Assembly: GCA_016191815.1 (NCBI GenBank) | Contig: JACPVI010000047.1 | Coordinates: forward strand, 1-58,306 | Length of the DNA: 58,306 nt | DNA from: Myxococcales bacterium | GTDB taxonomy: Bacteria; Myxococcota; Myxococcia; Myxococcales; Myxococcaceae | Reading direction: 5' to 3' | Part shown: one piece after another, positions 40,409 to 49,601 of the stretch | How positions within the stretch are numbered: position 1 is the stretch's first letter | Layout of the letters: every line of letters begins with the position of its first letter | The notes under the pieces: model-generated | Told to the model about the DNA's origin: nothing | The model's database searches: none | The model's input: the letters and a program-made list of their open reading frames with translations, nothing else | Translations under genes and position numbers: made by a program

Positions 40409-40999
40409 TCAACTCCCCAGATCGATCAGTCCCCGCCTGGAGAGCCCGAACAGCACCTCGACCAGGAAGCTGGGGCTCATCTTTCTCCGGGCCGCGCGGC
40501 GGATCAGATCGGACAGGCGCTCCGATCTCTCCAGCCAGTCCATCACTGCGCTCACGTTGGAATCGGCGGGGGTGTGGCGGAAGAAGCTTGGGAGCCTCCG
40601 CACGCTCGTCGCCGCGCGCAACTTCCGCCCGAACTCGGTCAGCTCTTCGCACGACGGAGGAGAGTCCGGGACAGGCGGGCGCCCAGGGTCCTCCACCGCC
40701 TCCGATTCGCCCTCGCCCTGGCAGGGGCCTGGCGGTGGCGGTTCCCGCTCTGAGCGCAGCTTCGATAGCTCCTGGAGCGCCGAGTCGCGCTCCAGTTCCG
40801 CCTGACGCAGCTCCTGTTCCAACTCGTCGCAGTACGCGCTGCGAGCCCTGAGCGCGGCGCGCGCAGTCTGCAGCTGGCCAATCAGCCCTTCCAGCTCGAG
40901 CCGAGCCGCTTCCCGCTCGGACAAGAGGCTCTGCTCGAGGCGCGCGAGCCGCGCCTCGACTCCAAAGGTGGGATCAGAACAGAGCGACACTGCCTGCAT
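40409..40999 (-). CDS. Coiled-coil protein of unknown function
   Basis: The protein has 196 residues from an ATG with AGGAGG upstream. Residues ~15-85 form a long heptad-rich coiled coil ('LEQSLLSEREAARLELEGLI' and following). A Pro/Glu-rich hinge precedes a helical C-terminal domain ('SAVMDWLERSERLSDLIRRA', 'SFLVEVLFGLSRRGLIDLG'). No family recognised. It lies downstream of the kinase gene on the same strand, 179 bases away, and could be its substrate or partner. Confidence 0.65.
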   Translation of the reverse strand: MQAVSLCSDPTFGVEARLARLEQSLLSEREAARLELEGLIGQLQTARAALRARSAYCDELEQELRQAELERDSALQELSKLRSEREPPPPGPCQGEGESEAVEDPGRPPVPDSPPSCEELTEFGRKLRAATSVRRLPSFFRHTPADSNVSAVMDWLERSERLSDLIRRAARRKMSPSFLVEVLFGLSRRGLIDLGS

Positions 41000-41178
41000 G
41001 GACGCCTCCTGCTCTTCCGGGCCGACGGGCGACTGCCTGCGGGAGGCGTGCCGTCGTTGCCCCGAGAGCCTTCCGGCAGTTGGCAGGACGCCATGGGGAC
41101 CGGGCTGAAGAAATTACAGTCGAGGTCAGTGCCCCAGGCGCCGGGCCAGGCCGTCCGCCGCCGGGGCCGCGCCGCGCC

Positions 41179-43059
41179 TCACCGCCCCTCTCCGTCGGGG
41201 GCCCTGGCGGCCGGAAGCAGCTGGCGCAGCGTCCAGGCTCGCAGGTTGAGTTGCCGCTCGGCCTCCGACAGCGCATCGCGGAGCCGGCCTACCGCCAGGG
41301 CCGAGACGACCACCGTTCCAATCGAAGCGCACAGGAGCACGGTGAGCGTGGGCCAGCGGGGCAGCTCCACCACGCCGGGAGTCACCGTCATCCCTTCGGG
41401 ACCAAACAGGTAGCCCACCGGGAACAGGCCCCACAGCATGAGCCCTGCGGGCACCACCACCGCCAAGACGCCCCCTGCGAGCGCGAGCCGCCGGCCCACC
41501 CGGTCGGTCATCAGGCTGGACGCGACGATGTTCACCGCCGCGAACCCGGGCACCACGATGAATGGCCCGAAGAAGACGCTGGTGGAGGCGACCGCCGCGC
41601 ACACGGCGGCGGTCATCGCCCACATCCCGCGCGGCCTGTCACGGGAAGCCCGATAGGCCATCGCCGCCCCGGCCACGACCAGGAGATTGCACAGGAAGAA
41701 CACCACGAGGCCCGGCGGATGCCGAATCCCCATCCACCACAGAAGCGGGATGTAGAGGAACATCTGGCCGAAGGCCAGGAGCGCGGTCCTCGCCGCCGCT
41801 TGCCAGCTGCGGGCCGCGGACCTCTGGAGCGCGCGCTCGGCCTCCTCGGGAAGCGATGGCGGAGGCTCCTCGAGCAGCTTCATCAGGGTGCGAAGCGCGG
41901 ACTCGTTGGCGGGATCCAGCGCGAGCGAACGGCCCACCTCCCGCACCGCGCGAGTGCGGTCTTCGAGCGCTCCGCGGGTGAGCGCGAGGGAGGCGGCCTC
42001 CGCGGCGACCGCGGCGTGCTCGCGGGCCTTCTCCACCCGGAGTTGCTGGTCGCGCTCGCCCGCCAGGTACTCCTCGAGCGCTTGGTGCAGCGCACGGGCG
42101 GAGGGGAACCTTCCTCCCGGATCGCGGGCGGTGGCCTTCACGCAGATCGCTTCCAGCTCCGGCGGGACCTCCATCTCCGGGGCGAGGGCGCGCGCCCGCG
42201 CGTCCACCCCTCCGCGGGTAGCCTCGATCGCCAACAGAGGGTTTGCCGGCACCAGCGGCTTGAGCGTCACCAGCTCGAAGAGGATGGCGCCCAGCGAGTA
42301 CACGTCGCTTCGGGCATCGATGGCGCCGCCGTCGATCTGCTCGGGCGACATGTACCCGGGCGTGCCCAGGAGCGTTCCGAGCTGCGTCTTCGCCGAGTCC
42401 GAGGCGGACGGGTTGGGCTGCAGCTCGGACGCGGAGATTGGCCCACCGCGGCTCTCCTCGGCGCCGAGCACCTTCGCCAGCCCCCAGTCGAGGACGTACA
42501 CCTCGCCGAAATCGCCCAGCATGAGGTTGGCGGGCTTGAGATCGCGGTGGACCACCCCTCGGGCGTGGGCGAGATCGACCGCCAGGCAGGCGGTGCCGAA
42601 GGCGGTGAGCAGGCGGTGCCGGTTCCAGCGGCCGGTGAAGGCCGGGTCGTTCGAACGCAGACCGGCCAGCACCCCTTCCAGCGTCACGCCCCGGACGAGC
42701 TTCATCGTGAAGTAGGGCTCGCCCGACGGACCGAGGCCGAGATCGTACACGGGCACGATCGAGGGGTGCTCGATCTGCCCCTGCACCCGCGCCTCGCGCA
42801 AGAAGCGCATCAGCCGGTCACCGCCGGAGCCCTCGCCGGAGCGGATGAGCTTCATCGCCACCTCGCGCCCGAGCTTGGTGTCCCGGCACAGGCGGACCTC
42901 TCCCATGCCGCCGAGGCCGATCCGATCGCCGACCTCGTACTTCGAGGCGGAGCGGAGTGTCTCGAGATCCACCTTCGGGTCGACCGGGGAGGAGAGTGAG
43001 CCGTCCGGAAGCAGCGTGGGACCGCTCAGGGCCTCCTCGTCCAGCTCGGGTTTGGCCAT
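41179..43059 (-). CDS. Ser/Thr protein kinase with C-terminal membrane domain
   Basis: The protein has 626 residues. The kinase domain (~40-320) has the Gly-rich loop 'RIGLGGMGEVRLC', the catalytic loop 'VVHRDLKPANLML', a DWG variant of DFG ('DWGLAKVLG') and 'GTPGYMSPEQID'. A helical stretch follows, then about six membrane helices between residues ~425 and ~590 and a short cytoplasmic tail. This is a Hanks-type kinase with a polytopic sensor-like domain. It starts nine bases after the rel gene, so the two are probably cotranscribed, linking it to stringent-response control. Confidence 0.92.
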   Translation of the reverse strand: MAKPELDEEALSGPTLLPDGSLSSPVDPKVDLETLRSASKYEVGDRIGLGGMGEVRLCRDTKLGREVAMKLIRSGEGSGGDRLMRFLREARVQGQIEHPSIVPVYDLGLGPSGEPYFTMKLVRGVTLEGVLAGLRSNDPAFTGRWNRHRLLTAFGTACLAVDLAHARGVVHRDLKPANLMLGDFGEVYVLDWGLAKVLGAEESRGGPISASELQPNPSASDSAKTQLGTLLGTPGYMSPEQIDGGAIDARSDVYSLGAILFELVTLKPLVPANPLLAIEATRGGVDARARALAPEMEVPPELEAICVKATARDPGGRFPSARALHQALEEYLAGERDQQLRVEKAREHAAVAAEAASLALTRGALEDRTRAVREVGRSLALDPANESALRTLMKLLEEPPPSLPEEAERALQRSAARSWQAAARTALLAFGQMFLYIPLLWWMGIRHPPGLVVFFLCNLLVVAGAAMAYRASRDRPRGMWAMTAAVCAAVASTSVFFGPFIVVPGFAAVNIVASSLMTDRVGRRLALAGGVLAVVVPAGLMLWGLFPVGYLFGPEGMTVTPGVVELPRWPTLTVLLCASIGTVVVSALAVGRLRDALSEAERQLNLRAWTLRQLLPAARAPDGEGR

Positions 43060-43068
43060 GGGGAGGTC

Positions 43069-45258
43069 CTAGATGCGCTCCACCGAGTAGACGCCGTTCA
43101 AGCGCTCGATGCTGCGCATGAGGTCGTTGAGCTGCTTCAAGTCCGAGATGCTGACCTCGAAGGTGTTGACGGCGCGATCGTCGCCGGTGGCCCGGCAGTT
43201 CGCCTGGGAGATGTTGATGCCCTTCTTGGAGAAGGCGTTGGAGATGTCCGCGAGGAGCCCCGGCCGGTCGGCGGTGAGGACGCGCAAGGTGACCGGCCGC
43301 TTGAAGTCCCCGCGCACGTCCCAGCTCACCTCCACCCGCCGCTCGGGGTCGGTGGCGAGGGCCTTCTCGCAGCTCACGGTGTGCACCGTCACCCCCCGGC
43401 CGCGGGTGATGAAGCCGGCGATCGGGTCTCCGGGCACCGGGTTGCAGCAGCGGGCGAAGCGCACCAGCACCTCGTCCACCCCGCCGATGATCACCCCGCT
43501 CTTGCTCTGGCGGCCCACCAGCTTCTTGGCCACCTCGGTGACCCGTCCCAAAGAGAGCAGGCCGCCCTGGGCGCCGTTGCCTTCCCGGCCGTCGCGCGGC
43601 TCGGCGAGCTTCTCCGGAGGGAGGATGCGCTCCACCAGCTGGTGAGGGGAGATCTTCCCGTAGCCGATGGCCGCCAGCATGTCCTCCTCGATGCGGAAGC
43701 CCAGCTCGGCGGCGATCTTCTTGAGATCTCCTCCCTTGAGGAGCTTGTTGAAGTTGAGCTGGAAGCGGCGGAACTCGCGCTCGGCCAGCTCCCGGCCGAG
43801 CTGGAGGCTCTTCTCGCGCTGCTGCTGCTTGATGAACTGCCGGATCCTCTGCTGGGCGCGGCTGGTCTTGACGAAGGTGAGCCAGTCCTTCGAGGGGTGG
43901 GCCTGGGGGCTGGTCAGGACCTCGACCTGATCGCCGTTCTTGAGCTTGTAGCGGAGCGGGACGATCTTCCCGTTCACCTTGGAGCCGACGCACTTGTGCC
44001 CGACGTCGGAGTGGATGGCGTAGGCGAAGTCCACCGGGGTGGCGCCGCGCGGGAGGCTCTTCACGTCGCCCTTGGGAGTGAAGACGAAGACCTCGTCGGT
44101 GAACAGGTCGACCTTGACCGTCTCCAGGAACTCCTTTGGATCCTTGAGGTCCTGCTGCCACTCCATGAGCTGGCGGAGCCAGGCGAACTTCTCGTCGTCG
44201 CGCGAGATGATCGACTTGCCTTCCTTGTAGGCCCAGTGCGCGGCGATGCCCTCCTCGGCGATCTTGTGCATCTCCTCGGTGCGGATCTGCACCTCCACCC
44301 GCTCGGAGAGAGGCCCGATCACCGTGGTGTGGAGCGACTGGTACATGTTCGGCTTGGGGATGGCGATGAAGTCCTTGAACCGCCCAGGCACCGGCTTCCA
44401 CAGCTGGTGGATGAGCCCCAGCGCTTCGTAGCAGGAGGGGATCGAAGGCATCAGCAGCCTGAAGGCGATGATGTCGTGCACCTGGTCGAAGTCGATGCCC
44501 TGGGCGCGCATCTTCTTGTAGATGCTGTGGAGGTGCTTGAAGCGCCCTGACACCCGGCCCTCGAGCCCGCGCTCCTTGAGCTTGTCTTCGATGAGCCGCA
44601 CCACGTCGGCGATGTACTGCTCGCGCTCCTTCCGGCGCTGGTCCACCTTCTGGAGGAGGTCCTCGTACTCCTGCGGCTTGAGGTACTTGAAGGAGAGATC
44701 CTCGAGCTCGGTCTTGACCCAGCTGATGCCGAGCCGGTTGGCGAGGGGCGCGTAGATGTCCAGGGTCTCCTGCGCGATTCGCGCCTGCTTCTCCGGGGCC
44801 ATGTGCTCGAGCGTCCGCATGTTGTGGGTGCGGTCGGCAAGCTTCACCAGGATGACGCGGATGTCCTGCGCCATCGCGATGATCATCTTCCGGAAGTTCT
44901 CCGCCTGCTTCTCCTCCTGACTCATGGTGGCGGAGGCGGAGAACTTCGACAGCTTGGTCACCCCGTCCACGAGCTGAGCGATCTCCGGGCCGAAGAGCTC
45001 GGTCAGCTCCTCGCTCGTGGCGAGGGTGTCTTCGATGGTGTCGTGCAATAGCCCGGTGACGATGGAGGCCTCGTCGAGCTTGAGCTGGGCCAACAGCCCC
45101 GCCACCTCCAGGGGGTGGACCAGGTACGGCTCCCCCGACTTGCGGATCTGCCCCTGGTGGACCTTGGCCGAATACACGTAGGCCTTCTTGATGAGATCAA
45201 GGTCCGGGTCGGGGTGATAACTCGCGACCCGCTGGAGGATGTCGTTGAGCCGGATCAT
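43069..45258 (-). CDS. rel: Bifunctional (p)ppGpp synthetase/hydrolase
   Basis: The protein has 729 residues from the ATG at 45258. The HD hydrolase domain is intact (H72/D73 in 'LLHDTIEDT'). The synthetase domain has 'RFKDFIAIPKPNMYQSLHTT'; the RxKD form of this loop is typical of bifunctional Rel/SpoT rather than RelA. TGS ('EVFVFTPKGDVKSLPRGATP'), helical, conserved-Cys ('FARCCNPVPGDPIAGF') and ACT domains follow in normal order. It makes and degrades the alarmone that drives starvation responses, including development in myxobacteria. It is followed by the kinase gene. Confidence 0.96.
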   Translation of the reverse strand: MIRLNDILQRVASYHPDPDLDLIKKAYVYSAKVHQGQIRKSGEPYLVHPLEVAGLLAQLKLDEASIVTGLLHDTIEDTLATSEELTELFGPEIAQLVDGVTKLSKFSASATMSQEEKQAENFRKMIIAMAQDIRVILVKLADRTHNMRTLEHMAPEKQARIAQETLDIYAPLANRLGISWVKTELEDLSFKYLKPQEYEDLLQKVDQRRKEREQYIADVVRLIEDKLKERGLEGRVSGRFKHLHSIYKKMRAQGIDFDQVHDIIAFRLLMPSIPSCYEALGLIHQLWKPVPGRFKDFIAIPKPNMYQSLHTTVIGPLSERVEVQIRTEEMHKIAEEGIAAHWAYKEGKSIISRDDEKFAWLRQLMEWQQDLKDPKEFLETVKVDLFTDEVFVFTPKGDVKSLPRGATPVDFAYAIHSDVGHKCVGSKVNGKIVPLRYKLKNGDQVEVLTSPQAHPSKDWLTFVKTSRAQQRIRQFIKQQQREKSLQLGRELAEREFRRFQLNFNKLLKGGDLKKIAAELGFRIEEDMLAAIGYGKISPHQLVERILPPEKLAEPRDGREGNGAQGGLLSLGRVTEVAKKLVGRQSKSGVIIGGVDEVLVRFARCCNPVPGDPIAGFITRGRGVTVHTVSCEKALATDPERRVEVSWDVRGDFKRPVTLRVLTADRPGLLADISNAFSKKGINISQANCRATGDDRAVNTFEVSISDLKQLNDLMRSIERLNGVYSVERI

Positions 45259-45424
45259 CGCTTCGAACTTCGAACGGGCGGCCTGTCGGCCCCTCTTGGC
45301 CAGCCCGCCCGGCAATCGTAACTTCCGGGGTCCTACGGAGCAACGGCGCCGCACCGCGTCAGCACCGCGCGGAGCGGGCCGGTTCCCTCAGCAATCCTGC
45401 CCGCTTGACGCCAGTTTCGCGTCA

Positions 45425-45454
45425 TTGACCACGGCTTCTGGCGACCCCTACACT
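45425..45454 (+). promoter_or_regulatory. Candidate sigma-70 promoter for the FHA gene
   Basis: TTGACC at 45425-45430 and TACACT at 45449-45454 are separated by 18 bases and end 12 bases before the FHA start codon, so the transcript would have a very short leader. It lies in the 208-bp divergent gap after rel. No promoter for rel was recognised there. Confidence 0.4.
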
Positions 45455-45466
45455 GACGCCATCCTC

Positions 45467-46876
45467 ATGGCCATTCCACTGCTCGCCTCCCTGGGCGTGA
45501 TTTGCCCTGCGTGCGATCGGCTCAATTCCGCTGGGGCCGGGCGCTGCGGGGAGTGTCAAGCAGTGCTCTCTGCTGGGGAAGCCCCTGCGAGCCCGAGGGT
45601 GCCCCAGCCAGCCGTCCGTAGCGCCGGGCCTTCGCAGGCGGAGCATCTCCCGCTGGCCGGATCCGTGCCCGCCGTGAGGCCGCTTTCCTCGGTGCCCACC
45701 CGGGCCGCGCCGCAGCCGGCGGTGCCCTCCAGCGCGGGGGTCCAGGGCGCCGCGGGCTCGCCGGCCAGGCCTTCGACTCCGCCGGCGCCGGCGAGGCAGC
45801 CCCTCGGCAGTGGTGCCGAGCGGTCCACGCAGGCGTATGCATCACCGCAGCCGAGGGCCGCCACGATTGGAAGGCCGGCGGAGGTTCCCGGGGCGGTTCG
45901 CCCGGTGGCCCCCAGCCGCCCGCCGGTCCCCGAGGCTGCCCAGCCGGCTGCGCCCAGGATCGACACCGTACCCCCGGGAATGCGCCCGACGGCGAGGCCG
46001 GCCACCTTGCCGCCGAGGCCAGCAGGAGTTGCGGCCCCGGGGGTGGGGGTCGCGGCAGGCTCGGCCGTCCCGCCGGCGGCGCCGAAGATCACCGCGGCAG
46101 CGCCGGTGCCGGGAGCCCGACCGCCGGCTGCCGAGGCGCCACGCCCGGCTCCCATTCCTGCGAGCGACCTGGTGAAGCGTCCCTCTCCCAGCGCCAGCCG
46201 CCCGGTGCCGGCGGCAACGGCAGTGCCAGCGCCTGGTCCACGCTACGTGGTGGCGGTGGAGGCCGGGCCCGCGCAGGGCCAGCGCTTCCGGCTGCCGGCC
46301 TCGGGCGCGGTGGTCGGAAGGAGCAGGGGGGCCATTCTCTTCCCCGACGACCCATTCATCTCTCCGCACCACGCCACGCTGGTGGTGAAAGAGGGCAAGC
46401 TGTTCGTCCGGGACGAATCGAGCACCTCTGGCGTCTTCGTGGGGATCCAGGCGCAGGTGACCATCCCGGTGGAGGGGGAGTTCGCGGTGGGTCTGCGCCG
46501 GTTTCGCTTCGATGGCCCGCTGGACCCGACGCCCGCGCAGGGTCGGGTGGCGATGTACGGGGCGCCCCTTCCGGCGAGCCAGCTGCACTACCGCATCGAG
46601 GAGCTGCTGGTAGGGGGGCGTCCCGGGCGCGCGATCGTCAGCTCGAGCTCGATCATCACCGTCGGCCAGGGGCGCTGCGATCTCTCGTTCCCCGGCGATG
46701 AGGCGTTGGCGCCGAGGCACTGCGAGCTGTCACCGCTCCCGACCGGCCTGATGATCCGCGACCTCTCCGGAGGCCTCGGCACCTTCGTGCGAATCACTCC
46801 CGGCGTCGAACGCCCGCTCAAGCTCGGCGACCGCCTGCGCATCGGCCAGCAAGTGCTTGCGGTAGAAGCGGGCTAG
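45467..46876 (+). CDS. Zinc-ribbon protein with two FHA domains
   Basis: The protein has 469 residues from the ATG at 45467. A CxxC...CxxC ribbon ('CPACDRLNSAGAGRCGEC') is followed by a ~230-residue Pro/Ala/Val-rich disordered linker. Two FHA domains follow. The first has 'GAVVGRSRGAILFPDDPFIS', 'PHHATLVVKEG' and 'DESSTSGVFV'. The second ('IITVGQGRCDLSFPGDEALA', 'PRHCELSPL') is more diverged. FHA domains bind phosphothreonine, so it is a likely reader for the neighbouring Ser/Thr kinases. The stop abuts repeat copy C. Confidence 0.88.
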   Translation: MAIPLLASLGVICPACDRLNSAGAGRCGECQAVLSAGEAPASPRVPQPAVRSAGPSQAEHLPLAGSVPAVRPLSSVPTRAAPQPAVPSSAGVQGAAGSPARPSTPPAPARQPLGSGAERSTQAYASPQPRAATIGRPAEVPGAVRPVAPSRPPVPEAAQPAAPRIDTVPPGMRPTARPATLPPRPAGVAAPGVGVAAGSAVPPAAPKITAAAPVPGARPPAAEAPRPAPIPASDLVKRPSPSASRPVPAATAVPAPGPRYVVAVEAGPAQGQRFRLPASGAVVGRSRGAILFPDDPFISPHHATLVVKEGKLFVRDESSTSGVFVGIQAQVTIPVEGEFAVGLRRFRFDGPLDPTPAQGRVAMYGAPLPASQLHYRIEELLVGGRPGRAIVSSSSIITVGQGRCDLSFPGDEALAPRHCELSPLPTGLMIRDLSGGLGTFVRITPGVERPLKLGDRLRIGQQVLAVEAG

Positions 46877-47020
46877 GCGGTCGAGGGTCGAGCGTCGAGG
46901 GTCGAGCGTGACCGTCGAGCGACGGTTCAGAGCCCAAGACGTTTTCCGGTCGACCCATGACCGTCGAGCGCTGGACCCAGGTCGACGGAAGCGCTCGACA
47001 CTCGACCCTCGACGCTCGAC
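46877..47020. repeat. GTCGAG-type intergenic element, copy C
   Basis: This 144-bp element exactly fills the gap between the stops of two convergent genes. The left arm has GGTCGAGGGTCGAGCGTCGA; the right arm (about 46993-47020) ends CACTCGACCCTCGACGCTCG. GCCCAAGACGT and TCGAGCGCTGGAC in the centre match copy B, showing the two are homologous rather than chance repeats. A fold-back structure is likely. Confidence 0.75.
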
Positions 47021-48667
47021 TCAGAGGTCCGGATAGGCCTGCTGGATGTACTTCTTGGCCTTGGAGGCCGAGTGATCCTTCAGGTGCCTCGACCACCAGC
47101 CGCGCGCCTCCCTGGCGTCGTTCCGCTGGTAGTACAGCTCGCCCAGCTTGAGCGCGATCTCCGGGCGAGGGTCCTTCTCGAAGGCTTCTTTGTACTTCGC
47201 CGCCGCGAGATCCTCGCGCCCGCGCTGGTGCGCCTCGTCGCCCTCGCGCGAAAGCCGCTCGGACTTCTCCCGGTCCCGAAGCTCCGAGGGGATTTCCACC
47301 TCGTAGAGGGGCCGATCGCGAGGCAGCTCCACGTCGTGCCCATTCTTCCCCAGCTGCATCGGGGCGTTGGGGTTCCCCTCGTCGGGAGCCAGGCGGCTGT
47401 CCCCGAAGTAGAGCTGATAGACGTAGAAGCCCGCCAGCGCGAAAGAGACGGCCACCAGCGCCACCGTCACCAGCTTGAACAGCAGCATCCCCCCACCGCT
47501 CGGCGCCGGATCGGTGATGTCAACCCCCGGGCGCATCTGGTCCACCACCGCCACCCGCCGGGCCGTGGGAGGCTCGGCCCGCTCCGTCCGCTCGGTGCCC
47601 CAGGAAGGCTCAGCCGTGATCCGGGTGGCCTGCTGCTCGAGCGGCGTCACCCTCCGGGGGATCCGCGGCGAGGAGTTCCCCCTCCGTGCCGCACTGGCGC
47701 TCGCCCTCCGCTCTCGGTCCACCGCCACTAGCTCGGCCCGGAACGCCTCCGCGTTCTGCGGGCGATCGTTGGGGTCCTTCGACATCGTGCGCAGGATCAA
47801 GCGCTCCATCGCTGGCGACACCCTCGCCTCCGCACGCCGGCGCGAGGGCGGAATGGGCTCCTCAGTGAGATGCTTGGTCGCGAACCCCACCGCCGAGTCG
47901 GCGTCGAACGGCAAGAGCCCAGTGCACAGCTGGTAGAGAATGACCCCCACCGCGTACAGGTCGCTCCGGGGGTCGAGCTGCGCCCCCCGCGCCTGCTCGG
48001 GGCTCATGTACTCGGGCGTCCCGCACACGAAGCCGGCCCGGGTCAACGCCGGGCCTTCCTCGCCCGGAGAGTCGGTGATCTTCGCGATCCCGAAGTCGAG
48101 CACCTTGACGAAGTCCGGCTCGCCGCGGCGCTGCTCGACCATGATGTTCTCGGGCTTGAGGTCCCGGTGGATGACCCCAGCGGAGTGCGCGTCCGCCAGG
48201 GCCGAGAGCACCTGCCCGACGATGCGCACCACCCGCGCCTCCGGGAGCGGCCACTCGGTGGAGAGGATCTGGTGCAGGTCCTTCCCCACCACGTACTCCA
48301 TGGCGATGTAGAGCGCTCCGCTTTCCTCCACCTGCCCGAAGTCGAGCACGCTGATCGAGTTGGGGTGGTTGAGCCGGCTCGCCGCCTTGGCCTCGCGCTG
48401 GAAGCGGGCCTTGGTCCGCTCGTCCGACAGGAGCGACTGCCGCAGCACCTTGAGCACCACCGGTTTGTCGAGCGCCAGCTGGCGGGCCCGGTAGACCTTC
48501 CCCATGCCCCCTTCACCGATGAGCTGCTCCACCCGGTACTTGGAGGCGATGATCTTGCCGAGGTAGTTGTCCTCTCCGTCCGCGGCGGGCCGGGCGAGCG
48601 CCGTCCCGCACGCGCGGCAGACCCTTGAGGTTTCACCGGCGTCGCCGCCGCAGGACGGGCAGAGCAA
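47021..48667 (-). CDS. Ser/Thr protein kinase with zinc ribbon, membrane helix and TPR-like tail
   Basis: The protein has 548 residues from a TTG at 48667. An N-terminal ribbon ('LCPSCGGD', 'CRACG') precedes a Hanks-type kinase domain ('LIGEGGMGKVYRARQ', 'VIHRDLKPENIMVE', 'DFGIAKITD', 'GTPEYMSPEQARG'). A membrane helix lies at about 405-425, and the outer part ends in a TPR-like helical repeat ('AAAKYKEAFEKDPRPEIALK'). All key catalytic residues are present. The N-terminal ribbon is of the same kind as in the flanking FHA proteins, suggesting a shared assembly. It is divergent from the second FHA gene. Confidence 0.93.
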   Translation of the reverse strand: MLCPSCGGDAGETSRVCRACGTALARPAADGEDNYLGKIIASKYRVEQLIGEGGMGKVYRARQLALDKPVVLKVLRQSLLSDERTKARFQREAKAASRLNHPNSISVLDFGQVEESGALYIAMEYVVGKDLHQILSTEWPLPEARVVRIVGQVLSALADAHSAGVIHRDLKPENIMVEQRRGEPDFVKVLDFGIAKITDSPGEEGPALTRAGFVCGTPEYMSPEQARGAQLDPRSDLYAVGVILYQLCTGLLPFDADSAVGFATKHLTEEPIPPSRRRAEARVSPAMERLILRTMSKDPNDRPQNAEAFRAELVAVDRERRASASAARRGNSSPRIPRRVTPLEQQATRITAEPSWGTERTERAEPPTARRVAVVDQMRPGVDITDPAPSGGGMLLFKLVTVALVAVSFALAGFYVYQLYFGDSRLAPDEGNPNAPMQLGKNGHDVELPRDRPLYEVEIPSELRDREKSERLSREGDEAHQRGREDLAAAKYKEAFEKDPRPEIALKLGELYYQRNDAREARGWWSRHLKDHSASKAKKYIQQAYPDL

Positions 48668-48794
48668 GGCGGTTCCCGAGGTTCCGAATCGCGGTCGACG
48701 AAATCTGTCACGGCAGGAGGGTCGCCTTCAACCAGGCAAGCAGGAGAAGCTCGGCGGCGCATGGCCATCTGCTATCTTCGCGGCCAGCGAGGCC

Positions 48795-49553
48795 ATGTCC
48801 TTCTCGTTCTGCCCCCGGTGCGACGCCAAGAACCCGCCCGGAGCTGCCGCTTGCCAAGCGTGCGGCTGCGCGCTCACCTCGGGGACGATGGTGATGGGCG
48901 GGGCGGGGACCGCCCGTCCCAATGTCTCCTTCCGCGTGGTGCGGGCGGACGGGGGCCCCGAGGCCGTGGTGTCCATGAAGTCCGACGTGGTGACCTGCGG
49001 CCGCCGGGGAGACATCGTCCTCTCCGACGACCCCTTCGTCGCCGACAACCAGGCGCGGTTCTTCTTCTCCGGAACCCGTCTGGCGATCGAGGATCTCGCC
49101 GGGGGCAACGGAGTGTTCCACCGGCTACGGCGGGAGCGAGAGCTGGTTTCCGGAAGCGAAGTTCGGCTCGGGCGGCAGAGGCTGTTGGTGGAGCCCGTCC
49201 CTGCGCTGGCCCCGGCCCCCGACGGCGCGGTGGCCTGGGGCTCGCCGGACGCGGGCTATCGCTTCCGGCTGGTGCAGCTGCTCGAGGGCGGGCTGCGCGG
49301 CGCGGTGTTCCCCCTCAAGGAAGGAGACAATTCGCTAGGGCGCGAGGCGGGCGACATCGTCTTCCCCGCCGACGGCTTCGTCTCCGGCCGCCACGCGACG
49401 CTGCACGTCAGCCCCGACCGGGTCCTGCTCAAGGACGTGGGCTCCTCGAACGGAACCTTCACCCGCCTGGCGGCCGCCGTGTTCGTGGACAACGGGGATC
49501 AATTCCTGATCGGCCGCCAGCTGGTCCGGGTGGAGATCGGAGCTCCCGCCTGA
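48795..49553 (+). CDS. Zinc-ribbon protein with two FHA domains (short form)
   Basis: The protein has 252 residues from the ATG at 48795 with GAGG four bases upstream. The ribbon is 'FCPRCDAKNPPGAAACQACG'. The first, weaker FHA domain has 'CGRRGDIVLSDDPFVADNQA'. The second is canonical ('NSLGREAGDIVFPADGFVSG', 'RHATLHV', 'DVGSSNGTFTRL'). Domain order matches the longer FHA protein at 45467 but without the long linker, so they are paralogues. It is divergent from the kinase at 47021-48667 and followed 48 bases later by a PilZ gene. Confidence 0.9.
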   Translation: MSFSFCPRCDAKNPPGAAACQACGCALTSGTMVMGGAGTARPNVSFRVVRADGGPEAVVSMKSDVVTCGRRGDIVLSDDPFVADNQARFFFSGTRLAIEDLAGGNGVFHRLRRERELVSGSEVRLGRQRLLVEPVPALAPAPDGAVAWGSPDAGYRFRLVQLLEGGLRGAVFPLKEGDNSLGREAGDIVFPADGFVSGRHATLHVSPDRVLLKDVGSSNGTFTRLAAAVFVDNGDQFLIGRQLVRVEIGAPA

Positions 49554-49601
49554 GCTTGGGCGGCGACTGGCGCGCGGGGAGAACCGGAATAGGATGCCGC
49601 C

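Noticed and set aside
35555-47020. GTCGAG repeats considered as CRISPR-like arrays
   Set aside because: Units are short, irregular and arranged as inverted arms with no evenly spaced unique spacers, and no cas genes are nearby.
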